Shown here one piece after another: positions 25,046 to 33,133 of a DNA stretch of 64,000 bases; positions within the stretch are counted from its first letter, which is position 1, and each line of letters begins with the position of its first letter. The translations under genes and the position numbers were made by a program. Below the pieces are notes generated by a model. It saw only the letters and a program-made list of their open reading frames with translations. It ran no database searches and had not been told where the DNA came from. Location of the stretch: assembly GCA_965214435.1 (NCBI GenBank), contig OZ243960.1, forward strand, positions 620,001 to 684,000, read 5' to 3'. The stretch comes from Rubrobacter_A sp965214435 (GTDB lineage: Bacteria > Actinomycetota > Rubrobacteria > Rubrobacterales > Rubrobacteraceae).

Positions 25046-25051
25046 TAGAAT
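25046..25051 (+). promoter_or_regulatory. -10 box of a leaderless trpS transcript
   Basis: TAGAAT followed by agactc and the trpS ATG at 25058. No Shine-Dalgarno sequence is present and the -35 is weak. Same arrangement and same ten bases as the mutS promoter. Confidence 0.5.
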
Positions 25052-25057
25052 AGACTC

Positions 25058-26050
25058 ATGGAGACGAGACAGCGAGTATTCAGCGGCGTCCAGCCGAGCG
25101 GCAACCTCCACCTCGGGAACTACCTCGGGGCGCTAAAGAACTGGGTCTCCGTGCAGGAGGAGTACCAGAACTTCTTCTGCATCGTGGACCTGCACGCGCT
25201 CACCGTCCCGCAAGACCCGAAGGTGTTGCGGGCAAAGGTGCGGGAGCTTACCGCAGTATACCTGGCGGTCGGGCTCGACCCGGAGAAGTCCGTAGTCTTC
25301 CGCCAGAGCCGGGTCTCGGAGCACGCGGAACTTGCCTGGCTGTTGAACTGTGTGACGCGCTTCGGGGAACTCTCGCGCATGACGCAGTTCAAGGACAAGT
25401 CGCTGCGGGAGGGGACGGAGTCGGCGAGCGTCGGGCTCTTTGACTACCCGGTCTTGATGGCGTCGGATATCCTGCTCTACAACGCCGACCGGGTGCCGGT
25501 TGGCGAGGACCAGCGCCAGCACCTGGAGCTTACGCGTACCCTGGCCCGGCGGTTTAACGCGGTCTACGGGGAGACCTTCGTCGTGCCGGAACCCATGATC
25601 CTGCCGACCGGAGCCCGGGTCATGGCGCTCGACGACCCGCTAAAGAAGATGAGCAAGAGCGCGTCGAGCGCGGCGAGCTACATAGCACTCCTCGACGAGC
25701 CGGACGTCGTGCGGCGCAAGGTCCGCCGGGCAAAGACTGACTCCGGTAGCGGAGTAACCGCCTCCCCCGAAAAGCCAGCCATAGCCAACCTGCTCGGCAT
25801 CTACGCCAGCATGACCGGCGAGAGCATCCCGGAGATAGAAGAGCGCTTCGTCGGCCGGGGCTACGGCGACCTCAAGAAAGAGTTGGCCGAGGTCGTCGTA
25901 GAAGGACTGACCCCGATCCGGGAGAAAGCCCTCGACCTCCTCGAAGACCCCGCCGGCCTCGACGCCACCCTGGAGTCCGGGGCCGAAAAAGCCCGCGAGG
26001 TAGCCAGGAAGAACCTGGGACAGGTGTTTACCAGGATGGGACTGGATTAG
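25058..26050 (+). CDS. trpS: Tryptophanyl-tRNA synthetase
   Basis: 330 residues, class I synthetase. FSGVQPSGNLHLGNYLGAL contains the HIGH-like motif (HLGN), and DPLKKMSKSASS contains the KMSKS motif near residue 197. GEDQRQHLELTR is the tryptophan-pocket segment. It charges tRNA-Trp. The stop overlaps the GTG of the next gene by one base, so the two are cotranscribed. Confidence 0.97.
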   Translation: METRQRVFSGVQPSGNLHLGNYLGALKNWVSVQEEYQNFFCIVDLHALTVPQDPKVLRAKVRELTAVYLAVGLDPEKSVVFRQSRVSEHAELAWLLNCVTRFGELSRMTQFKDKSLREGTESASVGLFDYPVLMASDILLYNADRVPVGEDQRQHLELTRTLARRFNAVYGETFVVPEPMILPTGARVMALDDPLKKMSKSASSAASYIALLDEPDVVRRKVRRAKTDSGSGVTASPEKPAIANLLGIYASMTGESIPEIEERFVGRGYGDLKKELAEVVVEGLTPIREKALDLLEDPAGLDATLESGAEKAREVARKNLGQVFTRMGLD

Positions 26051-26280
26051 TGGCGGAGAGCGAGTTGGATACCAGGGAAAAAGTGCTAAAGGTCCTGACC
26101 GCCATCCCGCAGGGCGTTCTGTACTCGACCACCGACTGGCAGCGCATCCTGGGCGACGACAAGCGTGGGATCCGCCGCACCCTCGACGAGTTGGAGTCGG
26201 AAGGTGTTATCGAGATCCTGAAGAGCGACGAAGGCCGCCCGGACAAACCGCTGTACAGAATCAAACCGGACAGGCATTAG
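26050..26280 (+). CDS. Small winged-helix-like protein translated with trpS
   Basis: 76 residues. The pattern KVLTAIPQGVLYSTTDWQRILGDD, then RRTLDELESEGVIEIL and RPDKPLYRIK, predicts a helix-helix-helix-wing fold, as in small MarR/PadR-like DNA-binding proteins. It overlaps the trpS stop by one base (TAGTG). No named family is recognised. It may be a DNA-binding regulator or an accessory protein. Confidence 0.65.
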   Translation: MAESELDTREKVLKVLTAIPQGVLYSTTDWQRILGDDKRGIRRTLDELESEGVIEILKSDEGRPDKPLYRIKPDRH

Positions 26281-26441
26281 CGAACCTTCGGGTCACAGAC
26301 CAACCATACTTGACCGGGCAGTTGGGACGCCTCAGCCTGAGAAAGGTGGATCCACCCTCGTCTTTATACACCGGAGCTTACGCGAGTTCCCGTTCTGCCG
26401 GTACGGTCGGGCACAAGGCAGAGGAAAACGGAGGATCACGC

Positions 26442-26972
26442 GTGACCGCCGACAGACCACCGGCACTGACCGAGTACCGCATCCAGGCCCGGCAGCTCCT
26501 CAAAGAAGTCCGGCAACCCGACTCCGAAGAAACGTTGGAAAATTCCTTAACCAGGTTCCGTGTTCTAAGTTCTTTCGCGGACAAAACCGAAGCCCAGGTT
26601 ATACGCGACGCGAAACTCAAGCACGCCCTGACCGTGATCTCCGTGGAAAGAGGTTACGGCTCCTGGAGAGCACTGAAGGTTTCGTTGCAGACAGCAGGTC
26701 CCGCGATGTATGCGGGCGAGCTAGACGTGTTCTTGAACCGCTGGTTCGCTAGCTACGAGGACGCCCGAGCTTCGCTCGAAAAAGAGGGTGGGTTCTTGTT
26801 GCCCTACGGACACCAGTTCTTTGTGTGTGAGGAGAGCGCCATCCGCGGGCTCGGGCTCGACCCCGACGACCCGGACTGGGAACTCGCCGGGTACGACTGG
26901 ATAAGGCCCCGAGACCAGCAAGCGTGGGCACGGCTCGTCCAAAAGCGTGAGCAGGCCCCGCTAAGCGAGTAG
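26442..26972 (+). CDS. Uncharacterised protein
   Basis: 176 residues from GTG 26442, chosen because GGAGG lies 8 nt before it; the frame is open back to 26310 but without a ribosome site. Residues 1-80 (RIQARQLLKEVRQPD to LTVISVERGYGSWRALKVSL) resemble the short helical module found before ankyrin-like proteins (KLKHALxVIAxExGYxSW). The rest (DVFLNRWFASYEDARASL to YDWIRPRD) is not recognised. A palindromic terminator follows. Confidence 0.6.
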   Translation: MTADRPPALTEYRIQARQLLKEVRQPDSEETLENSLTRFRVLSSFADKTEAQVIRDAKLKHALTVISVERGYGSWRALKVSLQTAGPAMYAGELDVFLNRWFASYEDARASLEKEGGFLLPYGHQFFVCEESAIRGLGLDPDDPDWELAGYDWIRPRDQQAWARLVQKREQAPLSE

Positions 26973-26988
26973 TTATCCAGAAAGACGA

Positions 26989-27022
26989 AGAGAGGGATAC
27001 CGGAATTCCGGTATCCCTCTCT
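26989..27022. terminator. Perfect 34-bp palindrome, bidirectional terminator
   Basis: Arms AGAGAGGGATACCGGAA / TTCCGGTATCCCTCTCT-like, perfect over 26989-27022 with an EcoRI site (GAATTC) at its centre. It lies between two convergent genes (ends at 26972 and 27080). CT-rich rather than T-rich sequence follows on the plus strand. Confidence 0.8.
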
Positions 27023-27079
27023 CTGTACTGCGTTCCGCCCGGCCTGATACGTCAGGCCAGCGGTTGTAAAGCTCTGGTT

Positions 27080-27805
27080 CTAGTGAACCTGGATCTGCCC
27101 GAGCACCGCCTGGTCGGCCAGTTCCTGCGCCAACTCCTGCGCCCGCTCGTAGGCGATCTGGTAGCCACCGCTGCCGACCGGTACGGTCACCTTGGCAACG
27201 AAGTAGCCCGGCGATACCTCGGTAACGCTGGAGCTAATGACGTCGTCCGACTCCTCAACAGCCGGCGCCTCTGGCGCGGCCGGCGCCGCGTAAACAGCCT
27301 CGGACCCGGAAGTCGGGGCCGGAGCGGGGGCCGACGCTGGCTCAGGGGCCGGAGCCGGGGCGGGCTCGGGAGCCGGCTCAGGGGCCGGGGCGGGCTCAGG
27401 GGCCGGGGCGGGAGTAGGCTCAGCGCCGGCGCCGAGCACGGTCGCGTCAACGGTGTCGACGCCGGTAAGACCGATGGCCCGCGCCGCGCCCAGCGACAGG
27501 TCGATGTCACGCCCGGCGACAAACGGCCCTCGGTCGTTTATGGTGACTACGGTGCAGCTCTCGTAGCAGACCTGGACCTTGGTGCCAAACGGCAGCGTCT
27601 TGGAGGCGGCCGTAAGACCTTCCGGGTTAAACGGCTCGCCGGTCGCCGTCGGGCTGCCCGCGAGCTCGTACCCGTAATAGCTCGCCGTCAGGGGCTCTGC
27701 GTCAGCCTTACCGGCAATAATGCCGGAGATCATCAACGCGGTAATAATGGTCCCGAGGCCAACGAGCAACTTGGATGGCCGTCTTTCAGTTACTACTCGG
27801 TGCAT
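27080..27805 (-). CDS. RlpA-like double-psi beta-barrel cell wall protein with Ala/Pro/Glu linker
   Basis: 241 residues from ATG 27805 behind ggaggggact; an upstream ATG in frame lacks a ribosome site. A signal/anchor segment (LLVGLGTIITALMISGIIAG, residues 13-32) is followed by a double-psi beta-barrel domain with ASYYGYELAGSPTATGE, LPFGTKVQV and TINDRGPFVAGRDIDLSL, containing the RlpA catalytic-type D. Then comes a linker of EPAPAP repeats (about 130-165) and a short C-terminal domain. Exported; probably acts on peptidoglycan. In Gram-positives the RlpA barrel is often a lytic transglycosylase. Confidence 0.82.
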   Translation of the reverse strand: MHRVVTERRPSKLLVGLGTIITALMISGIIAGKADAEPLTASYYGYELAGSPTATGEPFNPEGLTAASKTLPFGTKVQVCYESCTVVTINDRGPFVAGRDIDLSLGAARAIGLTGVDTVDATVLGAGAEPTPAPAPEPAPAPEPAPEPAPAPAPEPASAPAPAPTSGSEAVYAAPAAPEAPAVEESDDVISSSVTEVSPGYFVAKVTVPVGSGGYQIAYERAQELAQELADQAVLGQIQVH

Positions 27806-27990
27806 AGTCCCCTCCAGAGGGTAGTTTGTATCGCACAACGGGCGGTACTGTAACACGATCGTAACTTCGTGCAATAGGAAATCGCGTATTTATTTCAAAA
27901 ACTTTACGAAAATGTTACGAACGGGCCATCAGGATTGCCGAAATGAAACGGCGGACCTTTGTTAAGTGCAGGTTACCAGACTAGTTGGGG

Positions 27991-28707
27991 CTAGCGTCTC
28001 AGGCGAATGGCGCCCCGGCTATCCGGGTTGAAATACTCGGGCCAGACGGTCCGGAAGTCGTATTTTGCGCCGGTTAGCTTGGTGTTTGCGAGGTTTGCGC
28101 GGGTAAAGTTGGTTCCGGAGAGGTTTGCCCCGGAGAGGTCCGCGCCTTCGAGTTCGGAGCCGGCGAGGTCGGTGTCGGTAAGGTCGGCGTTTTCCAGGGT
28201 CGCTTCGCGGAGGTAGGCCCAGGCAAGGTAGGCGCTGGTGAGGTTGGTACCGGAGAGGTCCGTGCCCTTGAGGTTTGAGCGCAGGAGGTTGCAGCCCCGC
28301 AGGTAGAGTCCGGAGAGGTCCCGGCCGCTGAGGTCCACGCCTTTTATGTCGGGCTGTATGCTCGCCATGATTTGCAGTTCTCTTTTGTCGGCTATCTCCT
28401 GGCGCCGGCGTTCCAGGGAACGTTCGGACTCCTGGCGGCGCTGCTCGATCACCTCGGCCAGCTCTTCCCACTGTTGCTCGCGGTCGTCGGCGGCCGCCTC
28501 GCGGGTCTCGGATGCCTCCCGGAGTTCCGCGGTGACGAGGAAACCAGCAGCCAGCACGGAAAGCGCGACGACCGCCGCGCCAACCAGCGCCGACCCGAGC
28601 ACGCTTTCGCTCGTAGCCGGAACCCCCGGCGGCCACCACAGAAACAGGCCGATGGGTATCAGGACGGCCGCCAAGATCCCGGTTACCAAAAACACCTGCT
28701 GGCGCAC
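27991..28707 (-). CDS. Membrane-anchored pentapeptide repeat protein
   Basis: 238 residues. Two N-terminal membrane helices (about 5-25 and 38-60) lead to a charged coiled coil (REAAADDREQQWEELAEVIE to KRELQIMA, 68-115). The rest is an A(D/N)LxG pentapeptide helix (GVDLSGRDLSGLYLRGCNL to NLANTKLTGAKY, about 122-218). Pentapeptide helices mimic DNA or mediate protein contacts. The start is GTG. No enzymatic part is present; the role is unknown. Confidence 0.85.
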   Translation of the reverse strand: MRQQVFLVTGILAAVLIPIGLFLWWPPGVPATSESVLGSALVGAAVVALSVLAAGFLVTAELREASETREAAADDREQQWEELAEVIEQRRQESERSLERRRQEIADKRELQIMASIQPDIKGVDLSGRDLSGLYLRGCNLLRSNLKGTDLSGTNLTSAYLAWAYLREATLENADLTDTDLAGSELEGADLSGANLSGTNFTRANLANTKLTGAKYDFRTVWPEYFNPDSRGAIRLRR

Positions 28708-28934
28708 AAACTCACCTCCGTCCTCCGGCTTTGTCCCGTCTTGCCAGTCCTTCTAATCTTCAGCCCGTCGAGCCCTGTGAGAATACTACTGAAAAAGCCG
28801 TCCAGGGTCCCTACAAAGCACCTGAATCTACTTTTTACAGACTTTTGAAGGACGGGTCCGCGGTCCGGGACGGTGTTACAGTTTGTTGTGCTCTGGTTAA
28901 GCATAACCTTATATCGACAAGTGAGGTAAATAAC
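28708..28934. other. Intergenic region between the pentapeptide and ABC-class ATPase genes
   Basis: Divergent promoter region of 227 nt. The plus-strand frame is open through it from 28731, but the encoded residues are not protein-like and no ribosome site supports an earlier start. Sequence at 28890-28934 becomes AT-rich, which suits a promoter. Confidence 0.45.
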
Positions 28935-30632
28935 GTGGAACGCCTCCGGAACACGCTCGGCCGCATAGACCGCAAGGGGTATGGGGCTTACAAGGACCTC
29001 CACGGCTCCTATGAGTTTGGAGAGTTCACGCTCCACGTCGACAAGGTTCAGCGCGACCCCTTTGCCCCACCGTCGCTCGTCCGGGTGCGGACGACCCACA
29101 ACCGCTTTGACCCCGCGCTCTACGGAAACCCGGTGCGGAAGGTCGCTTTTGAGGACTTTCTGACCCGGAGCGTGGAAAGGGCGGTCCGGCGCTCGGTAAA
29201 AGGAAACCGGGGCTCCGGGGGGAGCGGACGAGTTGAGATCCAGCACCCCTCCCAGGTCGTGGTCCCCCGCACCTCGGTCGTGGTCACCGACGGTTACATC
29301 GAGGCCCGCATGGCCGTGGGGCTGCCAGCCCGGGGGCGGTCGGTCGACGCCCGGGCGGCCCGCGAGGTGCTACTCGGTGAATTGCCGGAGATCGTCGCGG
29401 GGTCTCTGGTTCCAGAAGGCGCGGATGGAGATTCGGCTTCTTTGCACGTGGCGGTGGTCGAGGACGCGGACTATCTGCGGCGGCGGCTGCCGTCTCTGGG
29501 GCTTGTGGCGTTTGTCACGGACGGGGCAATCCTGCCGCGAGAGAGCGGGGCCAGCGACCGGCCGCTGCAAAGAGGGGCGGTGCCGTTTTCGAGCCCGGAG
29601 GAGTTCCGGGTAAGCGTTACGCTTCCGAACCGGGGAGAGGTGTCGGGAATGGGCATCCCGGAGGGCGTGACGCTCGTCGCCGGGGGCGGCTTTCACGGCA
29701 AGAGTACGCTGCTCTCGGCGCTCTCGTGGGGAGTCTACGATCACGCGCCGGGCGACGGCCGGGAGCTGGTAGTTTCGAGGGAAGACGCGGTCAAGATCCG
29801 AGCCGAGGACGGACGGAGTGTGGCGGGGGTGGACATATCCAGCTCCATCGGGGAGTTACCCGGCGGACGGGAGACAGAGAGTTTCTCAACGACCAACGCT
29901 TCCGGGTCCACCTCGCAGGCGGCGAATATTGCCGAGGCTTTAGAGGTCGGGACCTCGCTGCTGTTCGTGGACGAGGACACGAGCGCCACGAACTTCATGA
30001 TCCGGGACGAGCGGATGCGGGAGCTGATCCGGCGGGAGCCGATCTCCCCGTTTATAGAGACGGTCCGGCCGCTGCACCGCTCTTTGGGCGTCTCGACGGT
30101 CGTGGTCGTCGGCGGGGTCGGAGACTACCTGGACGTTGCGGACCGCGTGATCCTGCTGGAAGAGTATGGGGCCTACGACGCGACCGCGCGGGCCGGAGAG
30201 GTCATCGCGGAGTTCCCGCCCCGCGCTCCCTCTATCGAAGGTAATATAGAAGCTCCCCGCAAAAGGAGCATCCGGGCCGGGTCCATAGACCTGCGGCGCG
30301 GGAAAAAAGAAACGGCGCGGGGCCGGGGCCTCTCGGAGATCGAGCTCGGCCGGGAGCGGGTAGACCTCACCTACCTCGAACAACTCGCGGAGGCCGGCCA
30401 GACGGAAGTCATCGCGCGTATCGTCCGGGAGTTCGCCACGAGCCGGGGCGAGCGTCCGGTAGTAGAGGTGGTGACGGAGGCGCTAGCCGGAATCCGGGAG
30501 GAGGGCCTGGACTCTTTAGGCAACTTCAAAGGTCATCCCGGTGAGATGAGCCTGCCGCGAGCCCTGGAGGTGGCGGCGGCCATAAACCGTATCCGGGCGT
30601 TAGAAGCGTGGGCCGGGACGGGCGGCGGGTAG
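28935..30632 (+). CDS. Predicted ATPase of the ABC class (COG3044)
   Basis: 565 residues from GTG 28935, 8 nt after gtgagg. The N-terminus LRNTLGRIDRKGYGAYKDLHGSY is family-typical. Walker A GGGFHGKSTLLSAL is at about 255, VDISSSIGELPGG near 295, ASGSTSQAANIAEALE near 325 and Walker B LLFVDEDTSATNFM near 345. VVVVGGVGDYLDVADRVILL follows. The family is widespread and uncharacterised; a role in nucleic acid metabolism has been guessed. Cytosolic, no partner beside it. Confidence 0.85.
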   Translation: MERLRNTLGRIDRKGYGAYKDLHGSYEFGEFTLHVDKVQRDPFAPPSLVRVRTTHNRFDPALYGNPVRKVAFEDFLTRSVERAVRRSVKGNRGSGGSGRVEIQHPSQVVVPRTSVVVTDGYIEARMAVGLPARGRSVDARAAREVLLGELPEIVAGSLVPEGADGDSASLHVAVVEDADYLRRRLPSLGLVAFVTDGAILPRESGASDRPLQRGAVPFSSPEEFRVSVTLPNRGEVSGMGIPEGVTLVAGGGFHGKSTLLSALSWGVYDHAPGDGRELVVSREDAVKIRAEDGRSVAGVDISSSIGELPGGRETESFSTTNASGSTSQAANIAEALEVGTSLLFVDEDTSATNFMIRDERMRELIRREPISPFIETVRPLHRSLGVSTVVVVGGVGDYLDVADRVILLEEYGAYDATARAGEVIAEFPPRAPSIEGNIEAPRKRSIRAGSIDLRRGKKETARGRGLSEIELGRERVDLTYLEQLAEAGQTEVIARIVREFATSRGERPVVEVVTEALAGIREEGLDSLGNFKGHPGEMSLPRALEVAAAINRIRALEAWAGTGGG

Positions 30633-30775
30633 CGGAGGTTCCGGTACTGTTAGAGGGTAAGAGCGGCTTTTTTACCTTTCCAGAGGGTTACCCGAGCGTA
30701 ATGGAGATACCGGCTGGCTACCGACCCTGGTATCATGTTTCAAATATGCGTAGTGGAGGGGATGAACGGGAGTAG

Positions 30776-31546
30776 ATGGAAGATACCGGCGTAGAGTACA
30801 GTACGGCAGAGCAGGCGGACCCGCCATGGTTCCGGCTCCGGGCCGCGGCGGTGCACCTGTACACCGCGAGCGGGGCCGTACTGGCGCTCCTGATCGCCGA
30901 CGCCGCGTTTAACGGTGCTGCGGTAACGGCGCTATGGCTCCTTCTGGCGGCACTCGCCATAGACAGCACCGACGGCCTCCTGGCCCGCAGGCTGCGGGTC
31001 AAGGAAGCCCTGCCGTTCTTTGACGGGGCCCGCCTCGACGACATCGTGGACTACATGACCTACGTCCTCGCCCCGATGCTCCTACTGTGGAGCACCGGCT
31101 ATCTACCGGACGGGCCGGCGGGCATCGTCCTCGCCGCGCTCCCGCTCCTGGCGTCGAGCTACCAGTTCTGCCGGGTGGACGCGAAGACGGTGGCCGGCGA
31201 TCACTTCTTCAGGGGTTTCCCGAGCTACTTCAACGTCGTGGCGTTCTACGTTATAGTCTTCAACCTCGGTCCCTGGCTTGTCGGGGCTCTGCTCGTCGTC
31301 TGCTCGGTGTTGGTTTTCATCCCGATCCGGTACATCTACCCGACCCGCACGACGACCTTCCGCCGCCTCTCTCTGACGCTCACGGCCTTCTTGCTCGTGG
31401 CCTACGCGCTCATCCTGTTCCAGATGCCGGACCCCTCGCCGTGGCTCCTCGGCTTTACGGCCTTCTACCTCGTCTACTACTTCGGCCTGAGCCTCTACCT
31501 GACCGCGAAGATACTGCGGAGCGACCGGCAGACAAGGGTCTCCTAG
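30776..31546 (+). CDS. pcs: CDP-alcohol phosphatidyltransferase, phosphatidylcholine synthase-like
   Basis: 256 residues with seven to eight membrane helices. The catalytic motif reads DG-x2-AR-x12-G-x3-D-x3-D (DGLLARRLRVKEALPFFDGA then RLDDIVD). The long 12-residue spacer and the following YMTYVLAPMLLLWSTGYLP are typical of Pcs, which makes phosphatidylcholine from CDP-diacylglycerol and choline, rather than of PgsA or PssA (8-residue spacer). Choline import by the BCCT protein in this window would supply it. Start ATG 30776 has a weak ribosome site. Confidence 0.8.
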   Translation: MEDTGVEYSTAEQADPPWFRLRAAAVHLYTASGAVLALLIADAAFNGAAVTALWLLLAALAIDSTDGLLARRLRVKEALPFFDGARLDDIVDYMTYVLAPMLLLWSTGYLPDGPAGIVLAALPLLASSYQFCRVDAKTVAGDHFFRGFPSYFNVVAFYVIVFNLGPWLVGALLVVCSVLVFIPIRYIYPTRTTTFRRLSLTLTAFLLVAYALILFQMPDPSPWLLGFTAFYLVYYFGLSLYLTAKILRSDRQTRVS

Positions 31547-31548
31547 CG

Positions 31549-31574
31549 CGACCGCGGCCGGCCGGCCGCGGTCG
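31549..31574. terminator. Perfect 26-bp GC palindrome between convergent genes
   Basis: Arms CGACCGCGGCCGG / CCGGCCGCGGTCG without a loop spacer, 2 nt after the pcs-like stop and 10 nt before the end of the convergent SRPBCC gene. It would form a very strong hairpin on either strand; no T-run. Confidence 0.7.
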
Positions 31575-31584
31575 AGAGTTGAGC

Positions 31585-32127
31585 CTAGTCCCGGCTGCTG
31601 GAACCTCCTTCGAGCGCGGAGCGCATCCAGCGCGGAAACCGGGACCAGAATACCTTCTGGGCTAGGTCCCACGGCCGGAGGAAACCCCGGCGGACGAGGC
31701 TGTCGAGTTGTAGCGTAACAGCGGTGCTACCGGATAAGTTATCAGCCGCATCGTCGGCCCAGAACTGGAGGCGGGTCGGGCGGGAGAGGCGCGGGCTCAG
31801 GGCGTAGCTGCCGTAGAGGTATTTGAGATCCCGGTAGGCGGTCACGCCGGCTTCGGGGTTTCGGACCTCGCCTATCACCCCGGCGAAGTTCATGAGCGGG
31901 CCGTGGTGGACGTTCAGGACGCCCGGCTCAAAGCCGCCGTCCACGAACTCGACCCGGAACGGCCACACCTGCCCCTCGACAAACGTCGCCGGGTCGTTGA
32001 GCCACGCCCATACCCGCCCGCGGGAGTGCGGTACCGTAAAAGTTTTGCGATAGACGTGGGTTACAAAGCCTTCCGGCGCGCCCGTGGGTACGGATATACC
32101 TCCGGCCGATGCGACGTTAGTAGCCAT
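31585..32127 (-). CDS. SRPBCC family protein
   Basis: 180 residues. TFTVPHSRGRVWAWLNDPATFVEGQVWPFRVEF and PLMNFAGVIGEVRNPEAGVTAYRDLKY suggest a START/Bet v1-like hydrophobic-ligand fold, with a terminal amphipathic helix (DLAQKVFWSRFPRWM). Ligand unknown. It has its own ribosome site (gaaggga) and is divergent from the hydrolase gene. Confidence 0.65.
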   Translation of the reverse strand: MATNVASAGGISVPTGAPEGFVTHVYRKTFTVPHSRGRVWAWLNDPATFVEGQVWPFRVEFVDGGFEPGVLNVHHGPLMNFAGVIGEVRNPEAGVTAYRDLKYLYGSYALSPRLSRPTRLQFWADDAADNLSGSTAVTLQLDSLVRRGFLRPWDLAQKVFWSRFPRWMRSALEGGSSSRD

Positions 32128-32215
32128 TCCCGGCTCCCTTCCGTAAAATGTATGCTACCTATATGTTATCTCCCCCGCGGACGCGGCGGGTTTGTCCAGG
32201 CTAGCGGGGTTGGTG

Positions 32216-32887
32216 GTGAAAGCCAGAATTTTCTACCTGGTGCTGCTCACGGCTCTCTTCTCGGGGCTCGTCGCGGGCGCGGCTGCCTGCGGACCGGAGT
32301 CCGGGGCTCCTCCGGCCGTGGAACCGTCCGGGGAAAGCTCCGGTGAGGGCTCCGGGGAGTGGGTAGCCGTTGGGGGTACGGAGGCGCGGGTCTGGGGAGA
32401 TTCGGGCGAGCAGGGGGTTGTTCTCTCGCACGGAGCGGTTTACGACGCGGAGAGCTGGGAGGCGCAGGGCCGGGCGCTGGCGGATGAAGGTATGGTCGCC
32501 CTGGCGGTCGAGGACACCACCGGCGAGAGCGTCGGGGCGGCGATAGATTACTTGAAGAAAGAGCGCGGCACAGAAAACGTGGCACTCATCGGGGCCAGCG
32601 CGGGTTCGTCGGCCGTGCTGGAGGCTGCCCGGGAAAAAGAAGGTGAGGTATCTGCCCTGATCCTCTTGTCCGGGACCGGGGATACCTCGGACCTCGGCGC
32701 GTACCCGAAGCTCTTTGTGGCGAGCGAGGGCGAGGGTCTGAAAGACAGCCTGCAGGACATGGCGGCCGAGGCTCCGGGCGATAGGAACGAGGTCCTGATC
32801 CTCCCGGGCAATGCCCACGCCCAGGCTATCTTTACCACCGAAGAAGGTGACCGCCTGCTGCAAGCCATCCTGGAAAGAGTCCGCTGA
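32216..32887 (+). CDS. Alpha/beta hydrolase, probable secreted lipoprotein
   Basis: 223 residues from GTG 32216 (in-frame starts at 32192 and 32213 are possible). The N-terminus is a signal sequence (RIFYLVLLTALFSGLVAGAA) ending near a Cys (AAAC) that could be lipidated, then a Gly/Ser/Glu-rich linker. The hydrolase part has VVLSHGAVYDAESWE as oxyanion region, nucleophile elbow GASAGSS and the His of PGNAHAQ. The Asp of the triad is less clear. Substrate unknown. Confidence 0.75.
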   Translation: MKARIFYLVLLTALFSGLVAGAAACGPESGAPPAVEPSGESSGEGSGEWVAVGGTEARVWGDSGEQGVVLSHGAVYDAESWEAQGRALADEGMVALAVEDTTGESVGAAIDYLKKERGTENVALIGASAGSSAVLEAAREKEGEVSALILLSGTGDTSDLGAYPKLFVASEGEGLKDSLQDMAAEAPGDRNEVLILPGNAHAQAIFTTEEGDRLLQAILERVR

Positions 32888-32897
32888 TCTTCTAACC

Positions 32898-32945
32898 GTC
32901 AGCATCTTAGCCTGTCAGCATTTCAGCTTGTCAGCACTTCAGTAA
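32898..32945 (+). repeat. Three tandem 16-bp GTCAGC repeats after the hydrolase gene
   Basis: Units GTCAGCATCTTAGCCT, GTCAGCATTTCAGCTT and GTCAGCACTTCAGTAA. The core CAGCATTTCAGCTTGTCAGC recurs, inverted, at 63100-63135, and a related form is at 41122-41180. It looks like a dispersed intergenic element at gene ends. Confidence 0.75.
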
Positions 32946-33133
32946 GAACGGTTCGTGAAAGGTCGATACTCTCGCGGCCCGCTGAGAAACCCTCGCTAGT
33001 GGTTGGCACCCTCCGCGGGCATGACGCTCGTCAAGGGCGGGCGGCGGGAGCACCTGAATAACGGCGAGCAGCACGCCGATAGCGCAGGTCCACCGCAGGT
33101 TTCCAGCTTAGCATCCGCCTCGGCCCTCCAGGC

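Noticed and set aside
27806..27990. Possible c-di-AMP (ydaO) riboswitch before the RlpA-like gene
   Set aside because: Such switches often precede wall hydrolase genes in actinobacteria, but none of the conserved blocks could be found here.
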